Shown here: one piece after another, positions 10,143 to 19,973 of the stretch
Position numbering within the stretch: the first letter of the stretch is position 1
Layout: the number at the start of each line of letters is the position of its first letter
Source: Pyropia yezoensis
Taxonomy: Eukaryota > Rhodophyta > Bangiophyceae > Bangiales > Bangiaceae
Assembly (NCBI GenBank): GCA_009829735.1
Contig: CM020619.1
Span: 3,664,590 to 3,728,589 of the forward strand
DNA length: 64,000 bases
Reading direction: 5' to 3'
Program-made: the position numbers and the translations under genes
Notes under the pieces: model-generated
What the model was told of the DNA's origin: nothing
Database searches by the model: none
Seen by the model: only the letters and a program-made list of their open reading frames with translations

Positions 10143-10976
10143 TCAAATATCATACATTAGGACATCCCCCCGCCCCTCTGGAACAAAGCTCTTGATCAGG
10201 GCCCCCCCAGGCTCGCCCAACACCACCCCACCAACAGAGTCAAAAGTCATCACCACCTCTTTGCCGACGCGTTCAATCGCACCCGCCACGCCCTTGCCAT
10301 TCAGCACCCGCCCAAACACATGGCACGAAGCAAACGGGGGAGCGTAGCAGTGCAGCGACACGGCGGGGGTCACGGACGAGGAATTGGACACCGCGTGTAT
10401 GCCGATATCATCGGCCATGTACGAGCAGCTGCCGGCGGGGAGAGGGCGGCGGGTGACTAGCCGCACACGCTGGTCACCATCGCCGCTGTCTGCGTCGCTT
10501 CCGCTGCTGTCCGCGTCGCTCACCGGGGCGGTGCCGGTGGCAGCATTCGCCTCCCCGCCCTCGCCCGAAGACAACAGGGGCCCGTCTGTCACGACCTTGG
10601 CCGCCCCGCTGCACGGCTCACCCTCCTCCTGCTCCCAGGGCACAGAGTAGAGCGCCTCGGTCAGCTCCCCGCTGACGACACGCAACCAACACCCAGAGCC
10701 TGCATGGTCATGCACCGGCGATGCCCGCCCTGGCGACCAACACATGGCAATGAGAGCGTAGTGTTCGTTAACCGTGATGACGTTCCGGGTGTAAGGCTTG
10801 GTGCCGTCAAAAAAAATGTAGGGGCGGAGGGCGGCGGCGTTGACCAGCTCATCGCCGGCGAGGCGGGCGGCCACCGTGTCCCCGTCGCCGGCCACCAGAG
10901 CTGCCACCAGTACAGGGTCGGGGCGCTCAAGGGGGCGATGAGGGGCCGGGGGGGGACAACTGGGTAGCAGAGCCAT
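10143..10976 (-). CDS. CDO1: Cysteine dioxygenase type I
   Basis: A 277-residue cupin enzyme that oxidises L-cysteine with O2 to cysteine sulfinate, the entry to taurine/sulfate catabolism; it acts in the cytosol. The family's key residues are all present: Arg64 in KPYTRN (binds substrate carboxylate), the 3-His iron site His89 and His91 (SPVHDHAGSGCW) and His194 (GIHAVSN), plus Cys96 and Tyr211 (SLHCYAPPF), the pair that forms the Cys-Tyr thioether cofactor in animal enzymes. The start is ACCATGG-like, matching family length. An insert of roughly 50 residues (118-170), rich in Ser, Asp and Gly, sits between the first and second cupin motifs and makes this protein longer than the ~200-residue animal enzyme. 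No intron is needed. The neighbours suggest no shared pathway. Confidence 0.93.
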   Translation of the reverse strand: MALLPSCPPPAPHRPLERPDPVLVAALVAGDGDTVAARLAGDELVNAAALRPYIFFDGTKPYTRNVITVNEHYALIAMCWSPGRASPVHDHAGSGCWLRVVSGELTEALYSVPWEQEEGEPCSGAAKVVTDGPLLSSGEGGEANAATGTAPVSDADSSGSDADSGDGDQRVRLVTRRPLPAGSCSYMADDIGIHAVSNSSSVTPAVSLHCYAPPFASCHVFGRVLNGKGVAGAIERVGKEVVMTFDSVGGVVLGEPGGALIKSFVPEGRGDVLMYDI

Positions 10977-12733
10977 GGTGTCGCACCTGAGATTTGATGG
11001 GGGAAGGGTTGGTACGGGGAGGGGGGGGAAGACGGGGGGTCAGCCAGGAAACGGAGGGAAGGATCGGAGAGGGGTCTCAGGAGTAGCAAGAAAGCGGATT
11101 GAGGGCAGCGGCTAGGTTACCACGGAGCGGGGGAGGCCAGCACACCGGCAGATAACGGCAAGATGCGGGCCTGGTACGCTGCGTGTCGGGGGCGGAGCTC
11201 CCGAGGGGGACACGTGGGGTGACGTTTAGCAATGGCGGCGAAACGCGCAGACACGCGAAGGGTTCAGGGAGGGTGGTGGTACCAGCACAGCGGCAGACGA
11301 GGGAGGCCAAGGCTAGGGGCGGCAGCGCGGGACACGACGCTCGTCGGTTGTGCCCGGCTGCCCGACTGCCCGGCGGGGTGGACGGAAATAGAGGTGCGAC
11401 CAACGGCACCCGCGGCGCCTGGCCTCCACCGCAGTCGGTGCGCCATCCCGCGCCTCGACCCGTCCCGCCCCCCCCCACCCGCGGGCTCACCCCGTCCTCG
11501 CTATGTACTGTATAAACCACGTATGATACTGTACCCCGGCCCCCAGCTCTTGGCGGCCTCGGCGCGCCGACGCCAACAAAAAGCCGCCCGCCCGAACCAC
11601 TCAACACGCGGGGGCCGCAGTGTCGGCGGCGGCTTCTCTCGCAGCCGCTGGCCCCTGTCTCCGTGTGGCGCAGGGCGAGTAGGGGTCGCGCGGGCGCCGC
11701 GCATGGCCCCCCCGCATTGATGGGGAAAGGAGGGGCCTGCGCTGGCACAGGGTGGGGGGGGGGAAGAGCCTTGGAGCTGCACCCGCGGAGTGGCTATGTT
11801 TATGGGTGTCCAGCTCGGGCAAGTGTCGCGGTGTACCTACAGTATCGGTGAGACCCATGAGCCCTGTGATTGGACACCTGCAACGAGCAGGAGCCAATGA
11901 AGAAAGGCGCAGCAGGATGCTTCCACACATTCGGAAGACTTACCTCCCGAGACAGTCGCAGAGATACATATACTTAGCGTTCGAGCGGGGAAAGAATACT
12001 CTTCCACGGGAACCCACCAACGCGGTGAACACGTGGAGAGAAACTCATCGTGCTCTTCGACTCTTCTCATCACGCTCCCACCCGCTTCCGCAGCCTCCTC
12101 GTCGTCCACCCCCCCCTCCAACCCAGCCCCGACGAGGGGCTCCGCGGCCACCGCCCGTCGGCGGCGCGTGTTGCCGGCCACCGCCAGACGGTCCGCGACG
12201 CTGCCATGCGCGTGGACGGCCGTATGAAGAACGCACAGGTTATTAGACTTGCCACCGCGGTTGCCTGGTCCATGCACCGGGGCACGGTGTCGCCCCGCCT
12301 CCTTCCCGACCCTGGCTCCTGCTCCGGCCCCAGCTCGCTGGCAAAGGCGTGTCACCCACAGGAGAAAGTAACGTCTTTTCAGTGTGAAGCACATTCAGAG
12401 AGACAAAAAACCCTACGGCGCTCGGCCGTCGGCTGGCAGCTTGCGACGGAATGGCGCGGCCTGATAGACCCGCCAGAACACTGACGGGTCAGACAAGCCG
12501 CTGAGGCGGGCAGTCCGAGCGTCCCTACACCCTCCCGCTCCGCCAGTCGGCAGCGCCGACGCAAAGGAAATAGACTGCTGCCCGAAGAGAATGCGCAAGC
12601 ACGAGGAACGACTGACATTGGCGCTCATCATGGCACGATGTCCGAGTCCAGGGCTACACGCAACACGCGACAACCCCCCCCCCCCCCCATCCCCCCGCGG
12701 GCGCCAGTCAGCGAAAAAAAAAGCGCCTGTCGC
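10977..12733. other. Intergenic region upstream of cysteine dioxygenase
   Basis: About 1.75 kb between the 5' end of the dioxygenase gene and the 3' end of the site-2-protease gene, both on the minus strand. TACTGTA-type motifs occur at 11502-11514, 11527-11535 and 11836-11845. Overlapping frames are open on both strands, but none shows a domain, signal peptide or consistent codon pattern. I assign no gene. Confidence 0.45.
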
Positions 12734-14227
12734 TCAGCCAAACAGCTGGCTGATCGCCCCCAAAATGTTGAGCTTCTCCAGGTCCCCCAAAAAGAGCGCC
12801 CCCGACAGCGCCACAAACATAAGCAGCGCCGTCTGGTTGACCCGCTCCTGCACCTTGGTCGACACCGCCTTCCCACGGACCGCCTCCACGACCAAAAATG
12901 CGAGCTGTCCCCCGTCCAATGCTGGCAGTGGGAGCGAATTCATCACCGCCAGGTTGAGCGAGATCACCGCCGCAAACGTCAGGAGCGCCACCGAGTCGTC
13001 GCGCGCCAGCTGGGCGCCAATGGACACCACCCCAATGGGGCCCGACAGGTTGCCGCTGGCCTGCTTAAAGTTGCCAAAGATGGCCGTCAGGCCGCTCACC
13101 GTCTGGTTGACAAGACGGCCAAACTCGGCGTTGGCCACCCCCAGCGTCCGCGACGCGGGCGGCCGCACCCTCGATACGCTCGCGTTGGGCGACAGCTGCA
13201 CCCCCATCGCGGCCGTCCCGTCGGGCGCGCAGCACGACGGCTGCACCTTGACCGTCTCGACCAGGGAGTCGTCCGCCACCACCGCCGGCGGCGCGCCCGC
13301 CGCGCGCACACGGCCAGGCCCGCGGAGTACCTCAAAACTCAGCGGCCGCCCACCCGACGAGCGGATGGCCGTCGCGACCGTGTTGGCGCTGTCCATCGCC
13401 ACCGGCACCTTGGTGCCGTCTAGGCTCAGAATCACATCGCCCGCGCGGATGCCCGAGCGGGCGCCCGCGCCTACCGGGTCGGCCAGCGCCGACACGACCA
13501 CCCCTGGGTGGAGGTCAAAGACGGGAACCCCCGCGGTGGTGACGGAGAGCAGCACTGCCGCATAGGCGAGCACAATGTTGGCCGCCACCCCCGCCGACAG
13601 CACGAGCGCCCGGTCGAGGAGCGGCCGGTTTTGCAGCAAGTCCGTGTCGGTCGACTCGGTCTCCTCCCCCGTCTCCTCGTCCACGACGGTAGCGTCTGGG
13701 AAGGCGACGTAGCCACCCAACGGGAGGGCGCGGAGGGTAAACTCCGTCTCAGAGCCGGGGGGCGTGAAGGAGAGGAGGGCCGGCCCAAAGCCGATCGAAA
13801 AGTTCTTGACGCGGATGCCCTGCGCGCGGGCGGCCGCGAAGTGGCCCGCCTCGTGGACGACAATGATAAACGCCAAGACGGCCAGGCCGGTCACGCCGCT
13901 CGCCAGCGACGTCACCGAGTTGGTCACCGCCGCCGCCAGGGCGGGTGCGGACGTGTCCAGCGCCGCGGCCAGCGCGGGGAAGGACGGCAGCGGCAGCAAG
14001 GACGCCACGGGCACAGACGCAGCGCGGGGCAGCGGCGGCGGCGACGGCCCCCGGGCGGGCAGCGGCGGGCCCCGCGGGCGGCGGCGGCGGCAGCACGGGA
14101 CCGGGGCGGAGGGGGCGAGGAAGCCCCCAGCCGCCGCCGCCGAGCCGCCTCCAAACGCAGACGCTGACGAACCGACGGCGGGGGCAAGGCGCGCGACACC
14201 TAATGGTGGCGCAAACGCGGGGGCCAT
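12734..14227 (-). CDS. Site-2-protease family intramembrane zinc metalloprotease (RseP/EGY/ARASP type), probably plastid-targeted
   Basis: A 497-residue membrane protease (M50 family). The zinc-binding HEAGH is at 125-129 in a hydrophobic helix, and the second metal motif NSLPLPALDGG is at 430-440 (N-x-LP-x(2)-LDGG). A PDZ-like region lies between them (~230-305, GAGARSGIRAGDVILSLDG). Further hydrophobic helices at ~207-232, ~412-430 and ~465-482 complete the RseP-like topology. The N-terminus (1-100) is rich in Ala, Pro, Ser and Arg and lacks acidic residues until ~91, as expected of a plastid transit peptide. I chose the ATG at 14227 (CGGCACCATGGCC); an in-frame ATG ten codons upstream (14257) is possible. 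Family knowledge: plant and algal members cleave membrane-tethered regulators or act in chloroplast development. The substrate is unknown. Confidence 0.9.
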   Translation of the reverse strand: MAPAFAPPLGVARLAPAVGSSASAFGGGSAAAAGGFLAPSAPVPCCRRRRPRGPPLPARGPSPPPLPRAASVPVASLLPLPSFPALAAALDTSAPALAAAVTNSVTSLASGVTGLAVLAFIIVVHEAGHFAAARAQGIRVKNFSIGFGPALLSFTPPGSETEFTLRALPLGGYVAFPDATVVDEETGEETESTDTDLLQNRPLLDRALVLSAGVAANIVLAYAAVLLSVTTAGVPVFDLHPGVVVSALADPVGAGARSGIRAGDVILSLDGTKVPVAMDSANTVATAIRSSGGRPLSFEVLRGPGRVRAAGAPPAVVADDSLVETVKVQPSCCAPDGTAAMGVQLSPNASVSRVRPPASRTLGVANAEFGRLVNQTVSGLTAIFGNFKQASGNLSGPIGVVSIGAQLARDDSVALLTFAAVISLNLAVMNSLPLPALDGGQLAFLVVEAVRGKAVSTKVQERVNQTALLMFVALSGALFLGDLEKLNILGAISQLFG

Positions 14228-14721
14228 GGTGCCGCTGTAGCGGTCACCGCGATGCATCGCGAGACGGGGGGGCAGAGGACCCAGAAAAGAAAGAAACCCA
14301 GGAGGGGGGGGGGGGTGGGGAGTTGGGCAGGGGAACGGAGGGGACGGGTTTAAAGTTCCAATGACAGGCAGACCGTAAGCAAGGTGATTTGGTCGCGGGC
14401 GAGGGGAAGGAGAGGCGTCAGGATGCGCCGGTCCACGACGTCCACCACAGCGTGGAATACACAGAAACGAGCACGTGGCTGAGGGTGTCCGTGTGCAAGC
14501 GTCAGCCGGGTGGACACAGCACAGCCGGATGCGTCTTGCGGGCAGCCCCGCGCCGGGCGGGCACCAAGCGCGAGTGGGGCGGCAGCGTGTGGAAAAAGGC
14601 GTGTGACACACGCGGGGTGGGGTTCATGCGGCACACCTCCACCCGGATCGTCGGTGGGAGCGAGCGGTGTGGGTCGCCTCGGGGTGGAAGGGGAGCGAAC
14701 CTCCTGGTGGCGGAGATAGCC
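14228..14721. other. Intergenic region upstream of the protease gene
   Basis: This holds the 5' flank of the site-2-protease gene, with a G-rich stretch at 14300-14345. No domain is visible in any frame. It directly precedes the diverged leader of the tandem array. Confidence 0.45.
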
Positions 14722-15240
14722 GGGCGGCGGGTGGCGGGTCGGTGTGCAAGTGGCGTGTGACCACCACCACACGCCATTGCACGAGGGGCGGGGGTGTGTC
14801 GCTTGCCTGGCGAGGAGACACAGACGGCCGCCGCCCCGGTGGAATGGCCGGTCACGGGTCGACGCAATCGTCCAGATCTGGAGTTCTAATTCCGAACAAG
14901 ACGGCGCCATGACAGAGTTGTCGCTTTGCTCAAGTGAGTACATAGCAGGGGTGCTACGACAACGGTAGCTGCCGGCGGCGATAAGCTCGTACAGTCATTC
15001 CTCGATGATGACCCACCCCTATGGCGAGCATTACAGCTGCCGGCACCGCGACGCCAGGTGCGTGCTCGCCAATCAATCGCTCCAGAAAAGCCGCCCGCGC
15101 CTCTCTCGCTGCTCTGAATGACTGTGGAAGACTGTCGGCCAACTCGTTATAGGCCCACCTGGGCTTACACGGGGGTGGTACAAGGTCGGGGATTGATTGT
15201 ATTGACTTGGAGTGGACGGGGCGACCACTGTCTGTCGCAT
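14722..15240. repeat. Diverged leader of tandem unit 1
   Basis: Homologous to the leaders of units 2 and 3 (25072-25434, 35267-35629) but clearly diverged. The first ~200 bp align with scattered substitutions and small indels. From ~14923 the copy lacks the TTTTCAGTTTTGAAATAGAC segment present in the other leaders. It also carries ~160-250 bp of unrelated sequence (about 14990-15200) before identity becomes near-complete at 15241. This is therefore an older copy than the body of the repeat. Confidence 0.75.
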
Positions 15241-15491
15241 GCATCCTCCCACCACCCTCACCTGCTCCGCCCCGTCTACTTTGTTTCCAGCCCGCACTCG
15301 CTTTTCTTCACCCCTTCGCATCTTCACCCCTTATCCTCTTCGGCCGTTTACCCGTTCACCTCTTCACCCCTTCACCCCCTTGCCGCGTCTCCTCTTTTCC
15401 TCACCCCGTCGCCCCGTCTTTTTACCCCTGTCTGGTGCTCCTCCCCTCCCCCCCGCACGTCGCATCCCCCCGTCCCTCTTTGCTCTCAACC

Positions 15492-16274
15492 ATGGGCAAA
15501 CGCCCCTCCCGGGGGATGGTCACCAAGACCTCCCTTGGCTCCTCTGCCCGCGCGTCGGCCAAACAGCGGTCCAAGCAGCAGGGCCGCGGGCGCATCCACG
15601 CGTCTGCCGTCGGGGATCCGACGGTGGCCGCCGCGTGGGACAATACCAAGACGGTCAAGGCCAACCTGGCGGGCCTGGGCCTTGCCGCCGACCCCAACGC
15701 GGCGGTGGGGAGTAGCGCCCACCGGCGGCTCGCCACCCCCTCCTCCCGGCCACGCGCGCCAGCGTCTGCGGCGACGGCGGCGGCCAAGCGCAGACAGGGC
15801 CGCAGCAGCGGCGGCGGCGGCGGCGGCGGTGACGGTAACGGTGACGGTGGCGGTGGCCACGACGGGGGTGACGGCGGGGAGGGCGGCGGCGCACCCGCCG
15901 TGATGAACCTGACGCTCGCCGCCCTGGCCGTCCGTGCCGCCCGCGGGGAGGCCCCCCGCCCCGACCACCCCGCGGCGGGGGAGGTGGCGGTGGTGCGCGC
16001 CCTCGTCGCCGCGCACGGCACCGACTATGCGCGGATGGCGCGGGACACCGAGCGCAACTACCAGCAGCACACCCCGGCGGTGCTGCGGCGGATGGTGGCG
16101 CGGGTGGCCAAGGCGGACGCTGCCGTCGCTGCGGCGGCCGCGGCGGCTGCCGGGGGGGGGGGGGGGGGGAGGGGCGGCGGCCTAAGCTTTAGCCCGGCTG
16201 CGACTGGGCATTGGGGGCGACGCGCTGCCGCAGCTGAGCAGCACACTCCTACGCCCACGAGCTCGTGGGCGTAG
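15492..16274 (+). CDS. NOP16: Ribosome biogenesis protein Nop16-like, copy 1
   Basis: A 260-residue basic protein. Nop16 family proteins sit in the nucleolus and are needed for 60S subunit maturation. The N-terminal signature WDNTKTVKANLAGLGLAADPN (49-69) matches the WD-x-K-x(3)-N-x(3)-GL-x-DPN core of the family. The second conserved block, near residues 165-200 (V-x-LVAAHGTDYARMARD...Q-x-TP-x-LRR), matches the C-terminal helix pair. Between them is a Gly/Asp-rich spacer (105-134). The ATG at 15492 has CAACCATGGGC context and gives the expected short basic head. The tail after ~215 is a poly-Ala/poly-Gly stretch that ends inside a 28-bp palindrome. Residues 25 (Gln) and 147 (Val) differ from copy 2 (Arg, Ala). 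Pyrimidine-rich CACCCCTT repeats lie upstream at 15305-15475. Confidence 0.82.
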   Translation: MGKRPSRGMVTKTSLGSSARASAKQRSKQQGRGRIHASAVGDPTVAAAWDNTKTVKANLAGLGLAADPNAAVGSSAHRRLATPSSRPRAPASAATAAAKRRQGRSSGGGGGGGDGNGDGGGGHDGGDGGEGGGAPAVMNLTLAALAVRAARGEAPRPDHPAAGEVAVVRALVAAHGTDYARMARDTERNYQQHTPAVLRRMVARVAKADAAVAAAAAAAAGGGGGGRGGGLSFSPAATGHWGRRAAAAEQHTPTPTSSWA

Positions 16275-16275
16275 G
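16248..16275. repeat. Perfect 28-bp palindrome across the NOP16 stop codon, copy 1
   Basis: The arm CCTACGCCCACGAG is followed immediately by its exact reverse complement. It contains the NOP16 TAG stop (16272-16274). Because it is symmetric, the minus strand also reads into the same S-S-W-A-stop in one frame. It could form a hairpin in the 3' end of the transcript. It is absent from copy 3. Confidence 0.95.
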
Positions 16276-18349
16276 GCCCCGTCGGCTGGTAGGCAACCAC
16301 CCACAAGCCGTCGCAGTCATCACGGCGGCGGCGGCGGGGGAGGACCGCCACCATCGCTGCGGCGGCGACCACCAACGCCACCACCACCCCCACCCCAATC
16401 CTGGCAATGGCGCCGCCCGACAGACGGCGGCGGCCGCCGCCGCCCTTGGCCGCCGCCCCCGCCTTGGCGCCCGCCGCTGGCGAGATGCCGGCAACGCCCC
16501 CCACCATCGTCCGACCACCAGCGGCTGGGCGGGGGGGGGAGGTGACGTCTTGTACGGAAGGGGGGGGCGGGGGCGGTGGGGGGGTCGCTTGGTGGGGACG
16601 TGCCGGTGGCACGCTGAGCGTGGCCGCCGCACCCGCCGTCAGCAGTGGCGGCGGCCCCCGCTCTCCTCCGGCTCCGCCGCTGCCGCCGCGCGGCGGCGGC
16701 CACGCCCATCATGCCCGCCGCTGCGGCGGCCACCCTCCCCCACGTCGGTTTTCCCAGTCGGCGGCGCGTCCGGCGGCACGGCCTGGCGGCGGCAGCCGTC
16801 CGACAGCGGCGGCGGGCCCGACCTCAGACCGGCGGCGGCCGCCAGAGCCGCCCGCTGGGGCGGTGGTAGCGCCGGCGCGCCGCGGCCCCTCCCCCACCCC
16901 GCTCCCGGGGCGGTAATAGCTCCTGCAGCAGCAGCACCGGCAGGTCGCGCCCCACAAGCGCTCCTCCCCACCCTTGCCCACCGCGGCGGCAGGCCCTCCT
17001 CCCCACGCAGGAGCCGCCCCCCCCCCCACCCGCCCCCCCTCCGCCCCCAACCTCACCGCCGCCCGCGCGGCGGCGACAGCCGCCCGGTCCGGCCGCCACG
17101 CCTGCCCGACCGCCCGCTCCCGCGCGGCGGCCTCCTCCCGCTGCCGCCCGCCCGTCACGCTCCCGCCTGGCAGCAGCCGCCCCCCGCACAAGCGCGTCGA
17201 GGAGCGCCAGGCACGTCGCAAAGCCGTCGACGGCGGCGGCCTCGCGCGCCGCCGCCGCCCGCGCGGAAGCACCGATGCCAGGACCGTCACCGGCGGGCGC
17301 CGCGGTCGACGTGGTGCCAAAACGGCAACCACGAGCCGCCGCCACTGCCGACGCTGCCGGGGGCACCGAGAAAAGCGCCCCCGCCGTCCTCCACGGCTGT
17401 CGCGCGCGCGTCGGCCGAGACGGCGCGCTAGTGGCCAAGCGCCATGTGTGTGCCGCCCAGTGACAGCAGGTCTGCCCCGAGGGACCGCGCGTCGGCGGCC
17501 CCGGCGGGTACCCCTTCCCTCGCGTGGGCGCCCCCCCCCCCCCGCACCCCTCCCTGCCCCCTTTATAGACTACCGCCGCTGCCGCCACCGCTGCCGCCAC
17601 CGCTGCCGCCGCTGCCACGGCCGCTGCCGCCGCCGCTGCCCACCTCGTCGGCCGTCGCGGAGCGGCCAAGGCGCTCCTCCCCCGGCGACGACACGCGGGG
17701 CAGGGTCACAAAAGCTCGCCGCCGAGGCCGCGACCCCGGCCTCTTGTCGCCCCGCCCCTCCCCTTCCTCAGACCCGCCGTCGGCAGCGGTCGACGCCCCA
17801 CGACCGGCGGCGCACGCGCGGCCCAGATCGACCGCGACCGCGGCGCCCAACTCGCCACTGCCGTTCCCCGTCACCAAAGACAGCCACAGAAACGAGACTA
17901 CCAGCACGAACGCAATATAACCAAAAATAAATAGGTATGATATACGGAAGAAAAGTCGCGACGAAAAGGCATGACTACCGAGGCGCCGCCTCCGCTCCCC
18001 CCCCCCACCTCCCACCCCCAGGACCCCCCCTCCTCCGAGCACCCCGCCCCCCCGCAACACCCACCCCCCCCAGCACGAGCCACCTCCCCATCAACGAGGA
18101 ACGCAACGAAGCATCCCCACCGGCGGCAGCTGCATGGCCGCCGTTACTTCTGCTGCTGCCACCACCACAGGCGCGACCACGACAGCCATCCTCCCCCCAC
18201 CAGCCACAAACGCCATCCCCCCTCCCCAAGTCTCAACCGCCATCCCCCTTCCCCCCCCCTCAGTCACAACCGCCACACCCCTCCATCCTCAGCCACAACC
18301 GCCATCCCCTCTCCCCGAGCCACAACTGCCATGAGACGAACGGGGTGGC
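16276..18349 (-). other. Unresolved low-complexity region, possible minus-strand membrane-protein gene, copy 1
   Basis: All six frames are long and GC-rich, and I cannot settle a gene model. On the minus strand an ORF from 18060 to 17563 has one convincing hydrophobic segment (FRISYLFIFGYIAFVLVVSF and onward) followed by Glu/Gly/Ser-rich sequence ending in (GGS)n. Further protein-like stretches follow in the same frame: ~17530-17430 (AGAADARSLGADLLSLGG) and 17427-17290, separated by stops. Another is in a different frame at ~17290-17180 (DGFATCLALLDALV). A second hydrophobic segment is on the minus strand at ~16410-16330 (IARIGVGVVVALVVAAAAMV). A minus-strand TATAAAGGGGG is at ~17560-17570. 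Plus-strand tandem GCCACAACCGCCATCCCC-like units are at ~18185-18330. Either a spliced gene or a pseudogene is possible. Confidence 0.3.
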
Positions 18350-19973
18350 TCAGCCGCCCTTTGGCTGCTTGCTATCAATGATCAGCGTGACAGGCCCCTC
18401 GTTCACCAAGTTCACGTTCATCATGCTGCCAAAGACGCACGCTATCGGGGAGAGGAAGCGGGGGGACACAGACGAGAACCAGTGAACACCACGGCCACAG
18501 GCTGGTCAGTCCACCGCGCAAGAGAGAGGAGACGCAGGGGAGTACACCCACCGAAGAGCAGGCAGGGGCACGCACTCTGGTGGGTAGAGAGGAACAGGGT
18601 CCCTGATTGTGCCACCGGTATGACCCATCGCGGGGCCCGCCGCCTGTCCCTTACCCTTCACAGCGGCAGGAGAGTACTGCTTCTGGAGCTCCGCGGCGAG
18701 GCCGTAGAACATGGCCTCGCTCTCCGAACCAGGCATGGCCCGGTGGAACGAAGCCTTCGACCCTTTGTAGACGGCGTGCAATGTGAATTGTGAGACTGTG
18801 GAACGTAGCGTGGGGGGGAGAAGATGGGGGGGGGGGAGGGAGGGGCGAGCAGGAAGAGGGGCTCGGCAAAACAAGCAAGGCACCGAAGGACGCAAGGGTG
18901 AGCTCGACAGGGCCACCTGGTCAGAGGCCGTCGCGGGATGAAGCAGCAGGTCCGTCTCCAAATGCGTCGACTGGGCCGCAGCAAGCAGCGCGGCCTCGCA
19001 ACCAGTCCGTTCCCAGCAGCGAGCCAGTCAGCACTACCAGAGGGCACCACATGGCGGACACCCACACTGGAAAGAGAGGCGCCCACAGGCAGCGGAAGCG
19101 GCGGCCACCAGCAGAGCCCCACCTCCCCAACGCACCGAGCAGGATTTCCCCCTGGATGTCCACGACGTTTGACGCCCACCGCTGCGCCGATGGCGTCCGC
19201 CCCGCCGCGTCGCCGTCGGCATCGACGCCGTCCTGCCCAGGAGCGAGGGCCCGGTCAAAGACGCGAAGGGACAGCAGCTTCTTAATCCTGCATGTCAGAG
19301 GTGGGGGCGGGGGGTCAGGGCGGGGCAGCGAGGAGGGACAGTGGCCCAACCAGGAGCAACCGGGCAGCTGGGGGGGGGGGGTGTCAGACCACTGCGGCGG
19401 CAGGAGCGGACGGGAGGCGAGGGGGTACGTGCCCCCTCCCTCCAAGCCCGCCGAGAGCTACATCGGGGTAAGCCAGCAGGGGAAGGCGCACCCGACCACA
19501 CCGCCAGCAGAAAACGAAACGGGCCAGCGGAGAGCGGGCGCGGGCACCACCCACCCAGCGAGATGCGCAGAGGGGCAGGGGCGGAGAAGAAGGGGACGAA
19601 GGGAAATGGAGAGGGAGCAGCGTGGAGCCTGACAAACCTACACATGGTCCACGTCTGCGGCAGCGTCATCTTGGGCAAAGCCGACTAGAACGCAGAGGCC
19701 TGTGGAAAGAGACGGGGGAAGCCAAAGAAGAAAAAAGAGACAAAAAGGGGTGGAAAGCTCCCTGGCTGAAGCGGACGGGTCAGCAGCACGAGCTGGCAGC
19801 ACCGACAACAAAGGGGGTTCCTCCCCGCCCAGCATGGGGGTGACCACAGCGGCGATGGCGCCCACCCACCTGTCACCAAGAAAAAAGAAAAAAGCGATAC
19901 CTTTCCCAATGGCTGCGGTCTTGCCGCCTCCCGTAACGGACGCTTGAGCGACTCGCTGCACCACAGCACGCAT
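18350..19973 (-). CDS. DTD1: D-aminoacyl-tRNA deacylase (DTD), five exons, copy 1
   Basis: This enzyme hydrolyses D-amino acids (and glycine mischarged on tRNA-Ala) from tRNA; it is a cytosolic or organellar proofreading homodimer. No single ORF covers it. The family profile guided five exons on the minus strand: 19973-19901, 19699-19642, 19287-19136, 18795-18655 and 18441-18350. All four introns have GT-AG ends (donors gtatcg, gtaggt, gtgcgt, gtaagg), and the phases join exactly to 516 nt, 171 aa. The product begins MRAVVQRV-x(2)-ASVT. It carries the catalytic SQFTL motif at 96-100 and the Gly-cisPro motif region NEGPVT at 155-160 followed by LIID, both diagnostic for DTD. Length matches the family (145-210). 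A ~15-residue insert (59-75, rich in Asp and Gly) follows LRVFD. It is transcribed toward NOP16. Confidence 0.93.

Noticed and set aside
12050..12484. Plus-strand ORF containing RDAAMRVDGRMKNAQVIRLATAVAWSMHRG
   Set aside because: The stretch looks protein-like but is short, flanked by Pro/Arg-rich sequence in the same frame, and matches no family. It is not enough to call a gene.
14228..14611. 128-codon extension of the site-2-protease ORF
   Set aside because: It is Pro/Cys-rich with no targeting features. The ATG at 14227 is in strong context and opens a transit-peptide-like sequence.
15305..15475. CACCCCTTC-type short repeats upstream of NOP16, considered as a CRISPR-like or satellite array
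   Set aside because: Units are 8-15 bp, irregular and pyrimidine-only, as in other 5' leaders here. There are no spacers of constant length.
16265..17431. 388-codon plus-strand ORF after NOP16 and similar long ORFs on both strands
   Set aside because: Composition is Pro/Arg/Ala only, overlapping frames are equally open, and there is no domain. Extreme GC content explains the openness.
17430..17530. Similarity of ADARSLGADLLSLGG to the cysteine-desulfurase/selenocysteine-lyase active-site region
   Set aside because: The key His-Lys is absent (GTHM instead of GHKM-like), the frame stops 10 codons later, and no other NifS-like motif is nearby.
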